A stretch of 64,000 nucleotides of DNA, from NCBI GenBank assembly GCA_035493835.1, contig DATJHO010000052.1, positions 20,888 through 84,887 on the forward strand. The letters run 5' to 3'. How positions within the stretch are numbered: position 1 is the stretch's first letter; every line of letters begins with the position of its first letter. The notes beneath the pieces are model-generated. The model was not told where the DNA came from and made no database searches. It worked only from the letters and a program-made list of their open reading frames with translations. The stretch is from DASZTU01 sp035493835 (GTDB lineage: Bacteria; Pseudomonadota; Alphaproteobacteria; Rhizobiales; Devosiaceae). Shown in pieces: positions 23,871-32,765 of the stretch. The position numbers were made by a program, and so were the translations under genes.

Positions 23871-25184
23871 TCAAAAGCTCGTGCGCAGCCAATTGCCGAC
23901 GCGGGCGAAATAGCCGTCGGTGCCGGTGAGCCGGCGGGTGTTGCGCGGCTCGACATATTCCTGGGCGCAGATCTGCGGATAGACCATCATGCCGGCAACC
24001 GTTGCAAAGCCGGCGCCCTTGGCCATTTCCGGCAGGCCGGTGATCCCCATCGGGCGCCCGTTGCGGACATTGCGGGCCAAAAGCCGCCTTGCGACTTCCG
24101 GCAGGCCGGTCAGTTCGCTTGCCCCGCCGGTGAGTACGAAGCGGCGGCCGCACACATCCATCATGCCCGTCGCCTGCATGCGATCGCGAACGGCGGTGAG
24201 GATTTCCTCGATGCGCGGGCGCAGGATCCGGATGATGGCCGAGCGCGGCACCTGCCCGGGAGCCTCGTCGATCGTTGCACCCACCGGCACGATCGGGATC
24301 ATCTCGCGCTCGTCGGACTGGCCCGGCAGCACGCTGCCATAGATTGTCTTCATCCGCTCCGCATCGGCCACGCCGATCGAAAGCTGGCGTGCGAGGTCGA
24401 GCGTCAGATGATGGCCGCCGATGGCGATGGCGTCCGCATAGACGAGGTGGCTGTCGGAAAACACCGAAACCGTGGTCGTCGCCCCGCCGAAATCGATGCA
24501 GGCGACGCCCAGCTGCGCCTCGTCATCGACCAGCGTCGCGAGCCCGCTTGCATAAGGGGTCGCGACCAGCGCCTCGATCTGCAAATGGCAGCGATGCAGC
24601 ACCAGTTCGATATTGCGCATCGCCAGCGTCTCGGCGCTTACCACGGCAACATCGACGCCGAGCTTTTCGCCGACCATGCCGAGCGGCTCCCGGATCCCCC
24701 GTTGCCCGTCGAGCGAATAGCCGATCGGCAGCGCGTGGATGATCGAGCGCTCCGGCCTGACGCTGCGCTCGTTCACCGCCCGCAGCACGCGGACGAGATC
24801 GCTCTTTTCGACCTCCTGCCCGCCCAGCGACACGGCCGCCGAAAACGTCTCCGATCCGAGACGCCCGGCGGTGACGTTGACCAGCACGGATTCGAGCGTC
24901 AGCCCCGCGGCGCGCTCGGCCATGCCGACGACCGATCGGATCGCCTGCTCGGCCTTGTCGAGATCGGTGATCACGCCGCTCTTGATGCCCGAGGATTTGC
25001 CATAGCCGAAGCCGATCACCTCGGCCGAATGGGTGCGGCCCTTGAGCGACTTGCTTTCCGGCTTGGGGGTGAGCCGGGCGATCACGCAGCAGATCTTGGT
25101 CGAGCCGATGTCGAGCACCGACACCAGGCTCGGACGCCCCGGCTGCACTGGCTTCAGCCTTGCGGTCATTGCTTCAGTCATCAT
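23871..25184 (-). CDS. ftsA: Cell division protein FtsA
   Basis: FtsA is an actin-like ATPase that ties FtsZ filaments to the membrane. The 437-residue form starts at ATG 25184, one base after the ftsQ stop; a second ATG follows directly. Recognisable parts are the phosphate-1 loop SVLDIGSTKICCVIARL (about 24-40), the long SHS2/1C domain, CIDFGGATTTVSVF (phosphate 2) and FVLTGGASELTGLPEVARRL (adenosine motif). The C-terminus RVGNWLRTSF is the amphipathic membrane-binding helix. The gene is followed by an FMN reductase gene instead of ftsZ. Secure. Confidence 0.95.
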   Translation of the reverse strand: MMTEAMTARLKPVQPGRPSLVSVLDIGSTKICCVIARLTPKPESKSLKGRTHSAEVIGFGYGKSSGIKSGVITDLDKAEQAIRSVVGMAERAAGLTLESVLVNVTAGRLGSETFSAAVSLGGQEVEKSDLVRVLRAVNERSVRPERSIIHALPIGYSLDGQRGIREPLGMVGEKLGVDVAVVSAETLAMRNIELVLHRCHLQIEALVATPYASGLATLVDDEAQLGVACIDFGGATTTVSVFSDSHLVYADAIAIGGHHLTLDLARQLSIGVADAERMKTIYGSVLPGQSDEREMIPIVPVGATIDEAPGQVPRSAIIRILRPRIEEILTAVRDRMQATGMMDVCGRRFVLTGGASELTGLPEVARRLLARNVRNGRPMGITGLPEMAKGAGFATVAGMMVYPQICAQEYVEPRNTRRLTGTDGYFARVGNWLRTSF

Positions 25185-25185
25185 C

Positions 25186-26151
25186 TTAATCGCCCGCCGG
25201 CGCCGCGTAATCGGCGTCCGCTCCCGGATTTTTCTTTTCGCTGTTCTTGAGGTTGTCGAGCCTCGCCTTGGCGGCCGCCGCCAATTGCTGGGCCGCGGCC
25301 TGGGACGGCTCGACCGCCACAATCCCGGGCACGCGCAGATCGACCACCACGATGTCCCGCTGCAACAGCTGGAATTTGTCCTGCAGCGTCATCAGTTGGG
25401 CCAGCGCCTGCGCCACCCCGCTCTCGGGCAGCTGGATGCGGAGCCCCGACTGGTAAATCATGTCCCAGCGCCGGTCGGCGATGCGCGACAGGGCCACCAG
25501 CCCCTGCTTCAACGCCGGATACTGGTTCATCGCCATGAGCATCACCATGGCGTCGTCGCCCGCCGCATCGCCGACGACCAGCGGAAGGCTCGGATAGTCG
25601 CCGCCGTTTTCCGAAATCTTGGCGCCGGTGCTGTCGATCAGATAGGTCACCCCGTTCAGGCGCCAGCGCGCCACCGGCACGCGCTCGGTCACCGACACAT
25701 AAACATGGCTGGGATAAACCTTGCGCACGGTCGCTTCGGACACGGCCGGCAGCGCCTCGATCGCCTGGCGCGCCGCATCGGCATCGAAGTTGAACATCGA
25801 GGTTTCAGGCCTGATCGCCAGCGCCGAGACGATTGTCTTCTCGTCGGTCAGGGACATGCCGCTGATCGAAATTCGCGCGATCGCAAAGGGCGAATGCGCC
25901 AGCTGCCGCTCGCCGAGCACGTAGAGATTGCCGGCCTGCGTGCCGATTTCCTCGCGCACCTGATAGAGTCCGCCGCCGACCGCGCAGCAGCCGAGCAGCA
26001 CCATTCCCTGCAGCACGCGCTTGCGATGCAGCACCCACACCCGGCCGATGTTCAGGAACGAGCGGCGGCGCGGCGCCGCGATCAGCCCCGGCAGCCGCTT
26101 GGGATCGACGGCGATGGCACTGGCGAAGGCATCTGCGCCTACCTGTTGCAA
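25186..26151 (-). CDS. ftsQ: Cell division protein FtsQ
   Basis: FtsQ (DivIB family) is a bitopic membrane protein that links early and late division proteins. This 321-residue form begins at a TTG at 26151 that overlaps the end of ddl by 13 bases. It has a basic cytoplasmic leader, a transmembrane helix (VLQGMVLLGCCAVGGGLYQV, about 46-65), a POTRA domain (FAIARISISGMSLTDEKTIV; LPAVSEATVRKVYPSHVYVS) and a beta domain (ERVPVARWRLNGVTYLIDS). The C-terminal tail is Ala/Lys-rich. It sits between ddl and ftsA, as is usual. The family is clear; the exact start codon is less so. Confidence 0.9.
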   Translation of the reverse strand: MQQVGADAFASAIAVDPKRLPGLIAAPRRRSFLNIGRVWVLHRKRVLQGMVLLGCCAVGGGLYQVREEIGTQAGNLYVLGERQLAHSPFAIARISISGMSLTDEKTIVSALAIRPETSMFNFDADAARQAIEALPAVSEATVRKVYPSHVYVSVTERVPVARWRLNGVTYLIDSTGAKISENGGDYPSLPLVVGDAAGDDAMVMLMAMNQYPALKQGLVALSRIADRRWDMIYQSGLRIQLPESGVAQALAQLMTLQDKFQLLQRDIVVVDLRVPGIVAVEPSQAAAQQLAAAAKARLDNLKNSEKKNPGADADYAAPAGD

Positions 26152-27059
26152 CTCGCGTCCTCCACCATCCAGCTGACCAGTTCTTCAAAGGAGTGGCCCG
26201 CATGGAGAGCCTGCTCCGGCACCAGGGAGGTGGGCGTCATGCCCGGCTGGGTGTTGATTTCCAGACAGACCAGCTCGCCATCGCCCCCTGCCCGGTCGTT
26301 GAAACGGAAATCCGTCCGTGTCACGCCTCGACAGCCGAGCGCCTCATGGGCTTTGAGGCTCATTTTCTGTACTTTTTCGTAAATAATCGGTGAAATATTC
26401 GCCGGAATGATGTGGCGCGACCCGCCTTCGGCGTATTTTGCCTCATAATTGTAGAACGAAAGGTCGGTGACGATCTCCGTCACCCCCAGTGCGACGCCGC
26501 CCATCACCGCGCAGGTCAGCTCGCGGCCAGGAATATAGCGCTCGACCATCACCTCTTCGCCGCCGACCCAATCCTCGCGGAGAATCTCCTGCGGCGGATG
26601 GCCGTGATCGGCCTTGACGATGAAAACGCCAAAGCTCGACCCATCAGCGATCGGCTTGACCACATAAGGCGGCTGCATGGCATGCGCCCGGGCAACCTCG
26701 GCACGGTTGAGGATCAGATGGTCGGTCACGGGAACGCCCGCGGCCTTGAGCATGATCTTGGCCTGGTGCTTGTCCATCGCCAGCGCCGAGGCGAGCACGC
26801 CCGAATGGGTATAGGGAATTTCCAGCAGCTCGAGCAGCGCCTGCATCATGCCGCTCTCGCCAAATGCCCCATGAAGCGCGTTGAACGCCACATCCGGCCG
26901 GAGGCGCCCCAGCACCTCGGCCACGTCGCGGCCGACATCGACCTCGGTCACCTCGTAACCAGCGTTACGCAGCGCCTGCGCGCAGGCCTTGCCCGAACTC
27001 AGCGACACCGGCCGCTCATTCGACCAGCCCCCCATCAGGACGGCGACGTGCTTGGTCAT
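26139..27059 (-). CDS. ddl: D-alanine--D-alanine ligase
   Basis: Ddl joins two D-alanines with ATP to give the dipeptide that MurF adds to the cell-wall precursor. It is a 306-residue ATP-grasp enzyme of the DdlB type. The N-domain begins KHVAVLMGGWSNERPVSLSS; NALHGAFGESGMMQALLELL and IPYTHSGVLASALAMDKHQA follow (about 73-117). The ATP-binding lysines lie in YVVKPIADGSSFGV, and the metal/substrate site is LEINTQPGMTPTSLVPEQA near the C-terminus. It is separated from murB by a 160-base gap holding a repeat pair, and overlaps ftsQ by 13 bases. Secure. Confidence 0.96.
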   Translation of the reverse strand: MTKHVAVLMGGWSNERPVSLSSGKACAQALRNAGYEVTEVDVGRDVAEVLGRLRPDVAFNALHGAFGESGMMQALLELLEIPYTHSGVLASALAMDKHQAKIMLKAAGVPVTDHLILNRAEVARAHAMQPPYVVKPIADGSSFGVFIVKADHGHPPQEILREDWVGGEEVMVERYIPGRELTCAVMGGVALGVTEIVTDLSFYNYEAKYAEGGSRHIIPANISPIIYEKVQKMSLKAHEALGCRGVTRTDFRFNDRAGGDGELVCLEINTQPGMTPTSLVPEQALHAGHSFEELVSWMVEDASCNR

Positions 27060-27090
27060 CGGATTGCCTCCGCCCGCCCCACAACCTCGG

Positions 27091-27192
27091 CGTCATTCCC
27101 GCGAACGCGGGAATCCATCTCCGGCCCGCGGCGGCAGGCTTGCGGCGGATCAACGGCGGCAAAATGGATTCCCGCGTTCGCGGGAATGACGC
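27091..27192. repeat. Family-A repeat pair inside the cell-wall operon
   Basis: CGTCATTCCCGCGAACGCGG followed by GAATCCATCT (27091-27120) and AATGGATTCCCGCGTTCGCG followed by GGAATGACGCC (27162-27192) face each other with 41 bases between. The pair nearly matches that at 1676-1790 in sequence. It fills the murB-ddl gap in an otherwise tightly packed operon, so the hairpins will be present in the transcript. Confidence 0.8.
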
Positions 27193-27219
27193 CGTGGAAG
27201 ATGAAAAGCTTGGTGCTCA

Positions 27220-28197
27220 TCACACGGCCCCCGTGAACACATCGCCGTCCAAAAACTCCCGCACTTCCTGCCCCGGCACGAAATGCCCCATGCGGCGGAT
27301 TTCCCATTTGAGTTCGATGCCGGAGTTCGCCCGCACCCGGTTGCGCACCGTCTCGCCCAGCGTCTCGATGGCATTGGCGTCGGCATCGCCCAGGTTGAGC
27401 AGAAAGTTGGCGTGCATTTCCGACATCTGCGCCCCACGGATGGTGAGCCCACGGCACCCCGCCTCGTCGACGAGCTTCCACGAAGAAAGCCCCTCGGGGT
27501 TCTTGAACGTCGAGCCGCCGGTCCTCGCCCGCGTCGGCTGCGAACCCTCGCGCTTTTCGGTGATCTCGCGCATCCGCGCCAGGATCTCGTCCTTTTCGCC
27601 GGGCAGGCCCTGGTAGATCACGGACGTGAACACCGCGCCGCGCGGCCCGTTCGATTTGCGGTAGAGGTAGCCCATATCGGCATTGGAAAGGGTGATGATC
27701 TCCCCTTCCCGCGTCACCGCGCGAAGCTCCGCCATCCGCTCGCGCGTTTCGCTGCCATAACAGCCGGCGTTCATGTAGAGCGCGCCGCCGATGCCGCCGG
27801 GAATGCCGCGATAAAAGCTCAGCCCGTCAATGCCCGCTTCGGCCGCCGCAGTGGCCACTTTTACGTCAGGCATCGCCGTCCCGACGCGAAGACGATGCCC
27901 CTCCAGCACCTCGACCCCGCCAAAGCCCTTGGCCGGGAGCCGGATCACCACGCCATCAAGGCCACCGTCACGGATCAGAAGGTTCGAGCCCAGCCCGATC
28001 ACCGTCACCCTGATGTGTTGCGGCAAGTGCTTGAGAAAGAAGGCGAGGTCGGCTTCGTCCGCCGGCTGGAAGAACAGCTGCGCCGGCCCGCCCACCCTGA
28101 ACCAGGTGACTTCGCTCAGCGCCTGGTTGGGCGTCAGCCGCCCGCGCACCTCGGAAACCCAAGGTTGAAGTTCTGGTAGAAGATCAGGCCAGCTCAT
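27220..28197 (-). CDS. murB: UDP-N-acetylenolpyruvoylglucosamine reductase
   Basis: MurB is the FAD enzyme that uses NADPH to form UDP-N-acetylmuramate. The 325-residue product starts at ATG 28197, which overlaps the murC stop (ATGA). FAD-binding parts are WFRVGGPAQLFFQP (about 32-45), VIGLGSNLLIRDGGLDGVVI, and FYRGIPGGIGGALYMNAGCY (about 133-152). The catalytic serine region is TGGSTFKNPEG, and the final glutamate motif lies near the C-terminus (WEIRRMGHF). The absence of an inserted tyrosine loop in this region would be typical of type II enzymes, but I did not verify the type. Secure. Confidence 0.95.
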   Translation of the reverse strand: MSWPDLLPELQPWVSEVRGRLTPNQALSEVTWFRVGGPAQLFFQPADEADLAFFLKHLPQHIRVTVIGLGSNLLIRDGGLDGVVIRLPAKGFGGVEVLEGHRLRVGTAMPDVKVATAAAEAGIDGLSFYRGIPGGIGGALYMNAGCYGSETRERMAELRAVTREGEIITLSNADMGYLYRKSNGPRGAVFTSVIYQGLPGEKDEILARMREITEKREGSQPTRARTGGSTFKNPEGLSSWKLVDEAGCRGLTIRGAQMSEMHANFLLNLGDADANAIETLGETVRNRVRANSGIELKWEIRRMGHFVPGQEVREFLDGDVFTGAV

Positions 28198-29615
28198 GGC
28201 TCCACTTCCTTGCCCATCAGGGCGCCCAGCTCGGCGGGGAGCGTCGCCGCCCACTGCGTGATGTTGCCCGCCCCGAGGAGGACAACATAGTCGCCCTCCC
28301 CGACCCGGCCGGCGAGCAGCGATGCCAGTTCCTCCGGCCGGTCCATCACGCGCGCGTCGCGATGGCCGCGCGCCCGGATGCGGGAGACGAGTTCCTCATG
28401 GGTGACGCCCGGGATCGGCTGCTCGCCCGCCGCATAGACCGGCGCCACGATGACCGTGTCCGCATCGTTGAAGGCAACGGCGAAATCATCGAACAGGTCA
28501 TGGAGCCGGGAATACCGGTGCGGCTGCACCACGGCGATGACGTCGCGCCGGGTCGATTGCCGCGCCGCCCGCAGCACCGAGGAAATTTCCACTGGATGGT
28601 GCCCGTAATCGTCGATCACGGTCACGCCGCCGACGACGCCGGTGCGGGTGAAGCGCCGCTTTACGCCGGAAAAGGCCTTGAGGCCCTTGCGGATAGCCTC
28701 GGCCGGAATGTGCAACTGATCCGCCACCGCGATTGCGGCAGTGGCGTTGAGCGCATTGTGCTCCCCCGGCATGGGCAGCGTCAGCCCGTCGATCCGCAAT
28801 TGCGTCATGCGGATGCGGTCGCGGATCTCGACCGAGAAATGGCTCTGGCCATCCACGATCTGGAGATCGATCAGCCGCACATCGGCCTGCGGGTTGGTGC
28901 CATAGGTGATGACGCGGCGATCACGCACCTGCCCCACCAGCGACTGCACCTCGGGGTGGTCGATGCACATGACCGCAAAACCGTAGAACGGCACGTTCTC
29001 CACGAAATTGTGGAACGCCCGCTTCACGCCCTCGAAGTCGTGATAGTGGTCGAGATGCTCGGGATCGATATTGGTGACCACAACCACATCGGCCGGCAAT
29101 TTAACGAAAGTGCCGTCGCTCTCGTCGGCTTCAACCACCATCCACTCGCCGCCGCCCAGGCGCGCATTGGTGCCGTAGGCATTGATGATGCCACCATTGA
29201 TGACGGTGGGGTCGTAGTTGGCGGCATCGAGCAGCGTTGCCACGAGCGTGGTTGTCGTAGTCTTCCCATGCGTGCCGCCGATGGCGATCGCGTTCTTGAA
29301 ACGCATGATCTCGGCCAGCATTTCGGCCCGCCGCACGATCGGCAGCCCGCGCGCCCGCGCCGCGACCAGTTCCGGATTGTCGCCCTTGATCGCCGAGGAA
29401 ACCACGACCACGGCGGCATCCTTCAAATTCTCGGGCCTCTGGCCGACTTCGACCGGAATGCCCATGTCGCGCAGGCGCTGCACATTAGGATTGAGCGCGC
29501 TGTCGGAGCCACGCACCGCGTAATTCTGGTTGTGCAGAATCTCGGCAATGCCGCTCATGCCGATGCCGCCGATACCGACAAAATGCACCGGCCCGATATT
29601 GCGCGGCATCTTCAT
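28194..29615 (-). CDS. murC: UDP-N-acetylmuramate--L-alanine ligase
   Basis: MurC adds L-alanine, the first residue of the stem peptide, to UDP-MurNAc using ATP. It has 473 residues. The N-terminal UDP-binding domain has VHFVGIGGIGMSGIAEIL (10-27). The ATP loop GGTHGKTT is at 113-120, the central domain has EADESDGTFVKL and ITNIDPEHLDHY-like (VTNIDPEHLDHY), and the C-terminal domain VIDDYGHHPVEI. The start ATG 29615 is supported by the immediate onset of conserved sequence. It overlaps murB by four bases and lies 72 bases after murG. Secure. Confidence 0.97.
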   Translation of the reverse strand: MKMPRNIGPVHFVGIGGIGMSGIAEILHNQNYAVRGSDSALNPNVQRLRDMGIPVEVGQRPENLKDAAVVVVSSAIKGDNPELVAARARGLPIVRRAEMLAEIMRFKNAIAIGGTHGKTTTTTLVATLLDAANYDPTVINGGIINAYGTNARLGGGEWMVVEADESDGTFVKLPADVVVVTNIDPEHLDHYHDFEGVKRAFHNFVENVPFYGFAVMCIDHPEVQSLVGQVRDRRVITYGTNPQADVRLIDLQIVDGQSHFSVEIRDRIRMTQLRIDGLTLPMPGEHNALNATAAIAVADQLHIPAEAIRKGLKAFSGVKRRFTRTGVVGGVTVIDDYGHHPVEISSVLRAARQSTRRDVIAVVQPHRYSRLHDLFDDFAVAFNDADTVIVAPVYAAGEQPIPGVTHEELVSRIRARGHRDARVMDRPEELASLLAGRVGEGDYVVLLGAGNITQWAATLPAELGALMGKEVEP

Positions 29616-29687
29616 GGTTTTACCCCTGTTCTGGGAGCGTGTCCGGCAAGAAGGATCGTCCGCTTTGACGGTCCGAACGCGCGACGA

Positions 29688-30794
29688 TTACACATTGTGC
29701 GGCTTCCTGCCGGCGGCGAGCTTTTCGGCCAAATCGGCCAGAAGCGCAACTGCGTCCGGCCGTCCGAGCGATTTTGCGACGGCGGCAGCCTTGGCTAGCG
29801 ACTGCGGCGCGCTCAAAAGCGCGTTGAGCCGCTCCGCCAATGCCTGCGGCGTCAGCGAGGCCTGCTCGGCGATCCAGCCGCCCCCTGCCTGATCGAGCAC
29901 CAGGGCGTTGTTCTTCTGGTCGGCGTCAATGGCACCCGGCAGCGGTATGAGAATCGCCGGACGGCCGATGACGCAGAGTTCGGCGACAGTGCCGCCACCC
30001 GAACGCGAAATCACCAAATGGCTCTGCGCCATCCGCTCCGGCAAATCGGAGAAGAACGGAGCGAGATCGACATTGATCTTGGCCAGCCGATAGGCGTCCG
30101 TCACCTGATCCATGTCTTCCGCCCGGACCTGCTGCACCAGCGCCAGTCGCGAGCGCAATTGCGGCGGCAGCAGCGCGATGGCGGCCGGTACGAGCTGCCC
30201 GAAAGCGCGTGCGCCCTGGCTGCCGCCGAAGACCAGCACGCGAATGGCATCGTTAGGGCCGAGCATCGGGTAGGGAACCTTCGCGGCTTCCCGCGCCCGG
30301 TCGCGCACCGGATTGCCAGTGATCACCACCTTTTCGGCAAATTCCTCGCTGCGGGCGGTGTGCTCGAAGCACAAGGCCAGCTTGTCGGCAAAGCGGGCGA
30401 GAAGGTGATTTGCCCGGCCGAGAACCGCATTTGAGTCATGCACCGCCCCCGGTATCCCCCTGAGCCTTGCGGCAAGGAAGGAGGGGACGGTCGGGTAGCC
30501 GCCGAAGGCGATCGCGGCATCGGCACGAATGCCGCCCAATTGCTGCCAGGCGACACTAATGCCCCAGAGAATTTTGAGAGCCGCCGCAGCAAGCTTCACC
30601 GGATTGCGGATCGAAGGCGTCGCCGAGGGCACCACATGGGTTTGCTCGGCGAGAAAATTGTCGCCATACCCGGAAACGCGCTCATCGGTCATCAGGTGGA
30701 TGACATGGCCCCGCCGGCGCAATTCCTGCGCCAGCGCCATGGCCGGGAAGAGATGCCCCCCCGTGCCTCCAGCCATCAGGACAATGGTGCTCAT
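29688..30794 (-). CDS. murG: UDP-GlcNAc:lipid I N-acetylglucosamine transferase
   Basis: MurG makes lipid II by adding GlcNAc to lipid I on the inner face of the membrane. It has 368 residues and a GT-B fold. The first glycine loop is GGTGGH at 9-14, the second GGSQGARAFGQLVP (about 192-205), and the UDP-GlcNAc site has SRSGGGTVAELCVIGRPAIL (about 264-283) and PLPGAIDADQKNNALVL. The start ATG overlaps the ftsW stop by four bases. Its place between ftsW and murC is the normal order. Secure. Confidence 0.97.
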   Translation of the reverse strand: MSTIVLMAGGTGGHLFPAMALAQELRRRGHVIHLMTDERVSGYGDNFLAEQTHVVPSATPSIRNPVKLAAAALKILWGISVAWQQLGGIRADAAIAFGGYPTVPSFLAARLRGIPGAVHDSNAVLGRANHLLARFADKLALCFEHTARSEEFAEKVVITGNPVRDRAREAAKVPYPMLGPNDAIRVLVFGGSQGARAFGQLVPAAIALLPPQLRSRLALVQQVRAEDMDQVTDAYRLAKINVDLAPFFSDLPERMAQSHLVISRSGGGTVAELCVIGRPAILIPLPGAIDADQKNNALVLDQAGGGWIAEQASLTPQALAERLNALLSAPQSLAKAAAVAKSLGRPDAVALLADLAEKLAAGRKPHNV

Positions 30795-31954
30795 TCTGCA
30801 GGCGCCACCACGGCGGAGCGGTAAGCCGGCAAGCCCGAGGCGAGGCGCTGCTCCGGCTTCTTGCGGGTCAGCGCCAGCATCAGGCCCATGCCGAAGGCGA
30901 TGGCGATCATCGAGGTGCCGCCGTAGGAAACAAAAGGAAGCGTCATGCCCTTGGGGGGAATCAGGTTGAGGTTGACGCAGAGGTTAATTGCCGATTGCAG
31001 CCCGAATTGGATTGCGATGGTCGAGGCAGCCAGCCGGTTGAAGAGGCTCGACTGCTGTTGCGCCGAGATCAGCGAGCGCACGACGATGAAGCAGATCAGC
31101 CCCACCAGCACCAGGCAGAACAGCAGCCCGTAGTCGCCGGCGGCGGCCGAAAACACATAGTCGGCGTGCGCGTCGGGGATGAATTTGTTGGCGATCGATT
31201 CACCCGGGCCCCGCCCGAACCAGCCGCCCTCGAGCAACGAATTCAGCGCCTTGTCGACTTGGTAGGTATTTCCCCCGCCCTCAGGGTTGAGGAAGCTGTC
31301 GATGCGGTTGGAAACGTGCGGGAAGGCCAGGTAGGCGCCGTAGCCGAGCCCGACCGCCCCGGCCAAGAGGCTGAAGATGACGATCCAGGAAATGCCCGAC
31401 ATGAACAGCAGCGCCGCGAGCGTGGACAGCATCAGGGCCGTCTGCCCCACGTCCGGCTGCAGCACCAGCGCGCCGACGATCGGCAGCACCAGTATCGACG
31501 CGATGATCCGGCCGGGGATATCCTTCTTGATCATGCGCTCCGAAAACAGCCACGCCGCAATCACCGCATAGGCCGGCTTGACGAACTCGGAGGGCTGGAT
31601 CGACTGGCCGGCGAAATTGATCCAGCGGCGCGCGCCCTTGACTTCGGCACCCAGCTTGAGCGTCGCCCAAAGTGCAAGGACGCTGACCACCAGCGTAATC
31701 AGCGCCGCCATCCGCACCTGTCGCGCGGTGAGCAGCGAGGCGGCGACCATGACTGCGACCGAGGGCACCGCGAAGGCGCACTGCCTGACGATGAAAAAGT
31801 AATAGGGCAGGTGCAGCCGCTCGGCGACGGCGGGGCTGGCGGCAAAACTCAGCACCACCCCGCACCCGATCAGCAGGATGAGCGCCACCAACAATTCGCG
31901 GTCCACCGTCCACCACCATTCGGCGATCGGCGTTTTCTTCTCGCGTGAAAACAT
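30791..31954 (-). CDS. ftsW: Lipid II polymerase FtsW (SEDS family)
   Basis: FtsW is a polytopic SEDS glycosyltransferase that polymerises lipid II at the septum together with FtsI. It has 387 residues with about ten membrane helices. SEDS motifs seen are GAEVKGARRWINFAGQSIQP followed by SEFVKPAYAV (about 112-141), LQPDVGQTALML (about 173-184, containing the conserved Asp), and PPKGMTLPFVSYGGTSMIAI near the end. In most relatives murD lies directly upstream; here vapBC occupies that place on the other strand. ftsW is therefore probably the first gene of a transcript starting in the 158-base divergent region. Secure as a gene. Confidence 0.96.
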   Translation of the reverse strand: MFSREKKTPIAEWWWTVDRELLVALILLIGCGVVLSFAASPAVAERLHLPYYFFIVRQCAFAVPSVAVMVAASLLTARQVRMAALITLVVSVLALWATLKLGAEVKGARRWINFAGQSIQPSEFVKPAYAVIAAWLFSERMIKKDIPGRIIASILVLPIVGALVLQPDVGQTALMLSTLAALLFMSGISWIVIFSLLAGAVGLGYGAYLAFPHVSNRIDSFLNPEGGGNTYQVDKALNSLLEGGWFGRGPGESIANKFIPDAHADYVFSAAAGDYGLLFCLVLVGLICFIVVRSLISAQQQSSLFNRLAASTIAIQFGLQSAINLCVNLNLIPPKGMTLPFVSYGGTSMIAIAFGMGLMLALTRKKPEQRLASGLPAYRSAVVAPAE

Positions 31955-32039
31955 GATGACGCGCCGCCCCCAAGCGAGCGGCCTCCCGGTACTGATACGC
32001 AGGGGTTAACGATAGCTCACTGTTGGTTAGCAAATCGCA

Positions 32040-32066
32040 AAGTGAATCGCGATTTGCGATTCACTT
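32040..32066. promoter_or_regulatory. Perfect palindrome between ftsW and vapB (likely VapBC operator)
   Basis: Two perfect 11-base arms, AAGTGAATCGC and GCGATTCACTT, flank the five-base centre GATTT. The adjoining CAAATCGC repeats part of the arm. It is 46 bases before the vapB start codon and 85 bases from the ftsW start. Type II antitoxins usually repress their own operon through such palindromes, so this is a likely operator, and its position means it could also affect ftsW. Confidence 0.65.
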
Positions 32067-32112
32067 GAGGGGCGGCCCGGCAAGGCCTACGCTGCCGAGA
32101 AAGGAGGCGATC

Positions 32113-32358
32113 ATGGACCGGGTCCGCGACACCGAAGCCAAGGAACGTTTCGAACTTCTGCTCGACCGCGTCGAGCAGGGCGAAGAAATCATCATCACCC
32201 GCGACGGCAAACCCGTCGCCCGCCTGGTGCAGGCCGAACCCGACTTCGATCGCGCCGCGGCGCTGCAGGCGGCGGAACAGATACAGGAACTCTCGAAGGG
32301 GCAAAACCTTCAAGGTCTCTCAATCAAGGACCTGATCAACGAGGGGCGGAAATATTGA
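32113..32358 (+). CDS. vapB: Antitoxin of the Phd/YefM (VapB) type
   Basis: This 81-residue protein begins MDRVRDTEAKERFELLLDRV and continues EQGEEIIITRDGKPVARLVQ, the strand-turn-strand of the Phd/YefM fold: an N-terminal DNA-binding dimer domain that normally represses its own operon. The C-terminal part, LQAAEQIQELSKGQNLQGLS followed by IKDLINEGRKY, is the helical tail expected to wrap the toxin. The ATG at 32113 follows a near-perfect AAGGAGG site at 32101. Its stop overlaps the toxin start. It reads right, against the surrounding cell-wall genes. Confidence 0.9.
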   Translation: MDRVRDTEAKERFELLLDRVEQGEEIIITRDGKPVARLVQAEPDFDRAAALQAAEQIQELSKGQNLQGLSIKDLINEGRKY

Positions 32359-32765
32359 TCGTCCTGGACGCTTCCCTGACACTCTCCTGGTACTTTGAGG
32401 ATGAGCGAACACCGGATCGCCTAGACGTCCTCCAGAAAGTTGCAGGGGCCGGCGCCGTAGTTCCGGCACACTGGCCCTTGGAAGTTGCGAACGGATTTGT
32501 GATGGCGGTCAGACGCGGTCGCATGTTTGCCGATCGCCGTGAGCTTGCATTCGCCGCTCTCGCGGCCTTGCCGATAACGGTCGATCCGGACTCCGCCACC
32601 CATGCCTGGTCGCTGAGCGTCGATCTAGCCGATCGTAGCCGCCTGACGGTCTACGATGCGGCCTACCTGGAACTCTCGCTCCGGCGAAAGCTTTCGTTAG
32701 CCACTCTGGACATGCAACTCGCGCAGGCGGCCCGAAGCGCTGGCGTTGCCGTACTGCCCTCCTGA
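32355..32765 (+). CDS. vapC: VapC-type toxin, PIN-domain ribonuclease
   Basis: VapC toxins are metal-dependent RNases, often cutting initiator tRNA or rRNA. The 136-residue product starts at a TTG overlapping the antitoxin stop (TTGA). All four acidic PIN residues are visible: D5 in IVLDASLTLSW, E43 in HWPLEVANGF, D101 in TVYDAAYLELS and D119 in LATLDMQLA, so it looks active. Length is normal. Its TGA ends one base before the convergent mraY stop. Several codons (TTA, CTA, CGT-rich stretches) are less GC-biased than neighbours, which hints at acquisition. The RNA target is unknown. Confidence 0.9.
   Translation: MIVLDASLTLSWYFEDERTPDRLDVLQKVAGAGAVVPAHWPLEVANGFVMAVRRGRMFADRRELAFAALAALPITVDPDSATHAWSLSVDLADRSRLTVYDAAYLELSLRRKLSLATLDMQLAQAARSAGVAVLPS

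Noticed and set aside
31281..32033. Second leftward frame (250 codons) overlapping ftsW, considered as a murD remnant
   Set aside because: It is a shifted frame of ftsW; it has no Mur ligase ATP loop or C-terminal motif.
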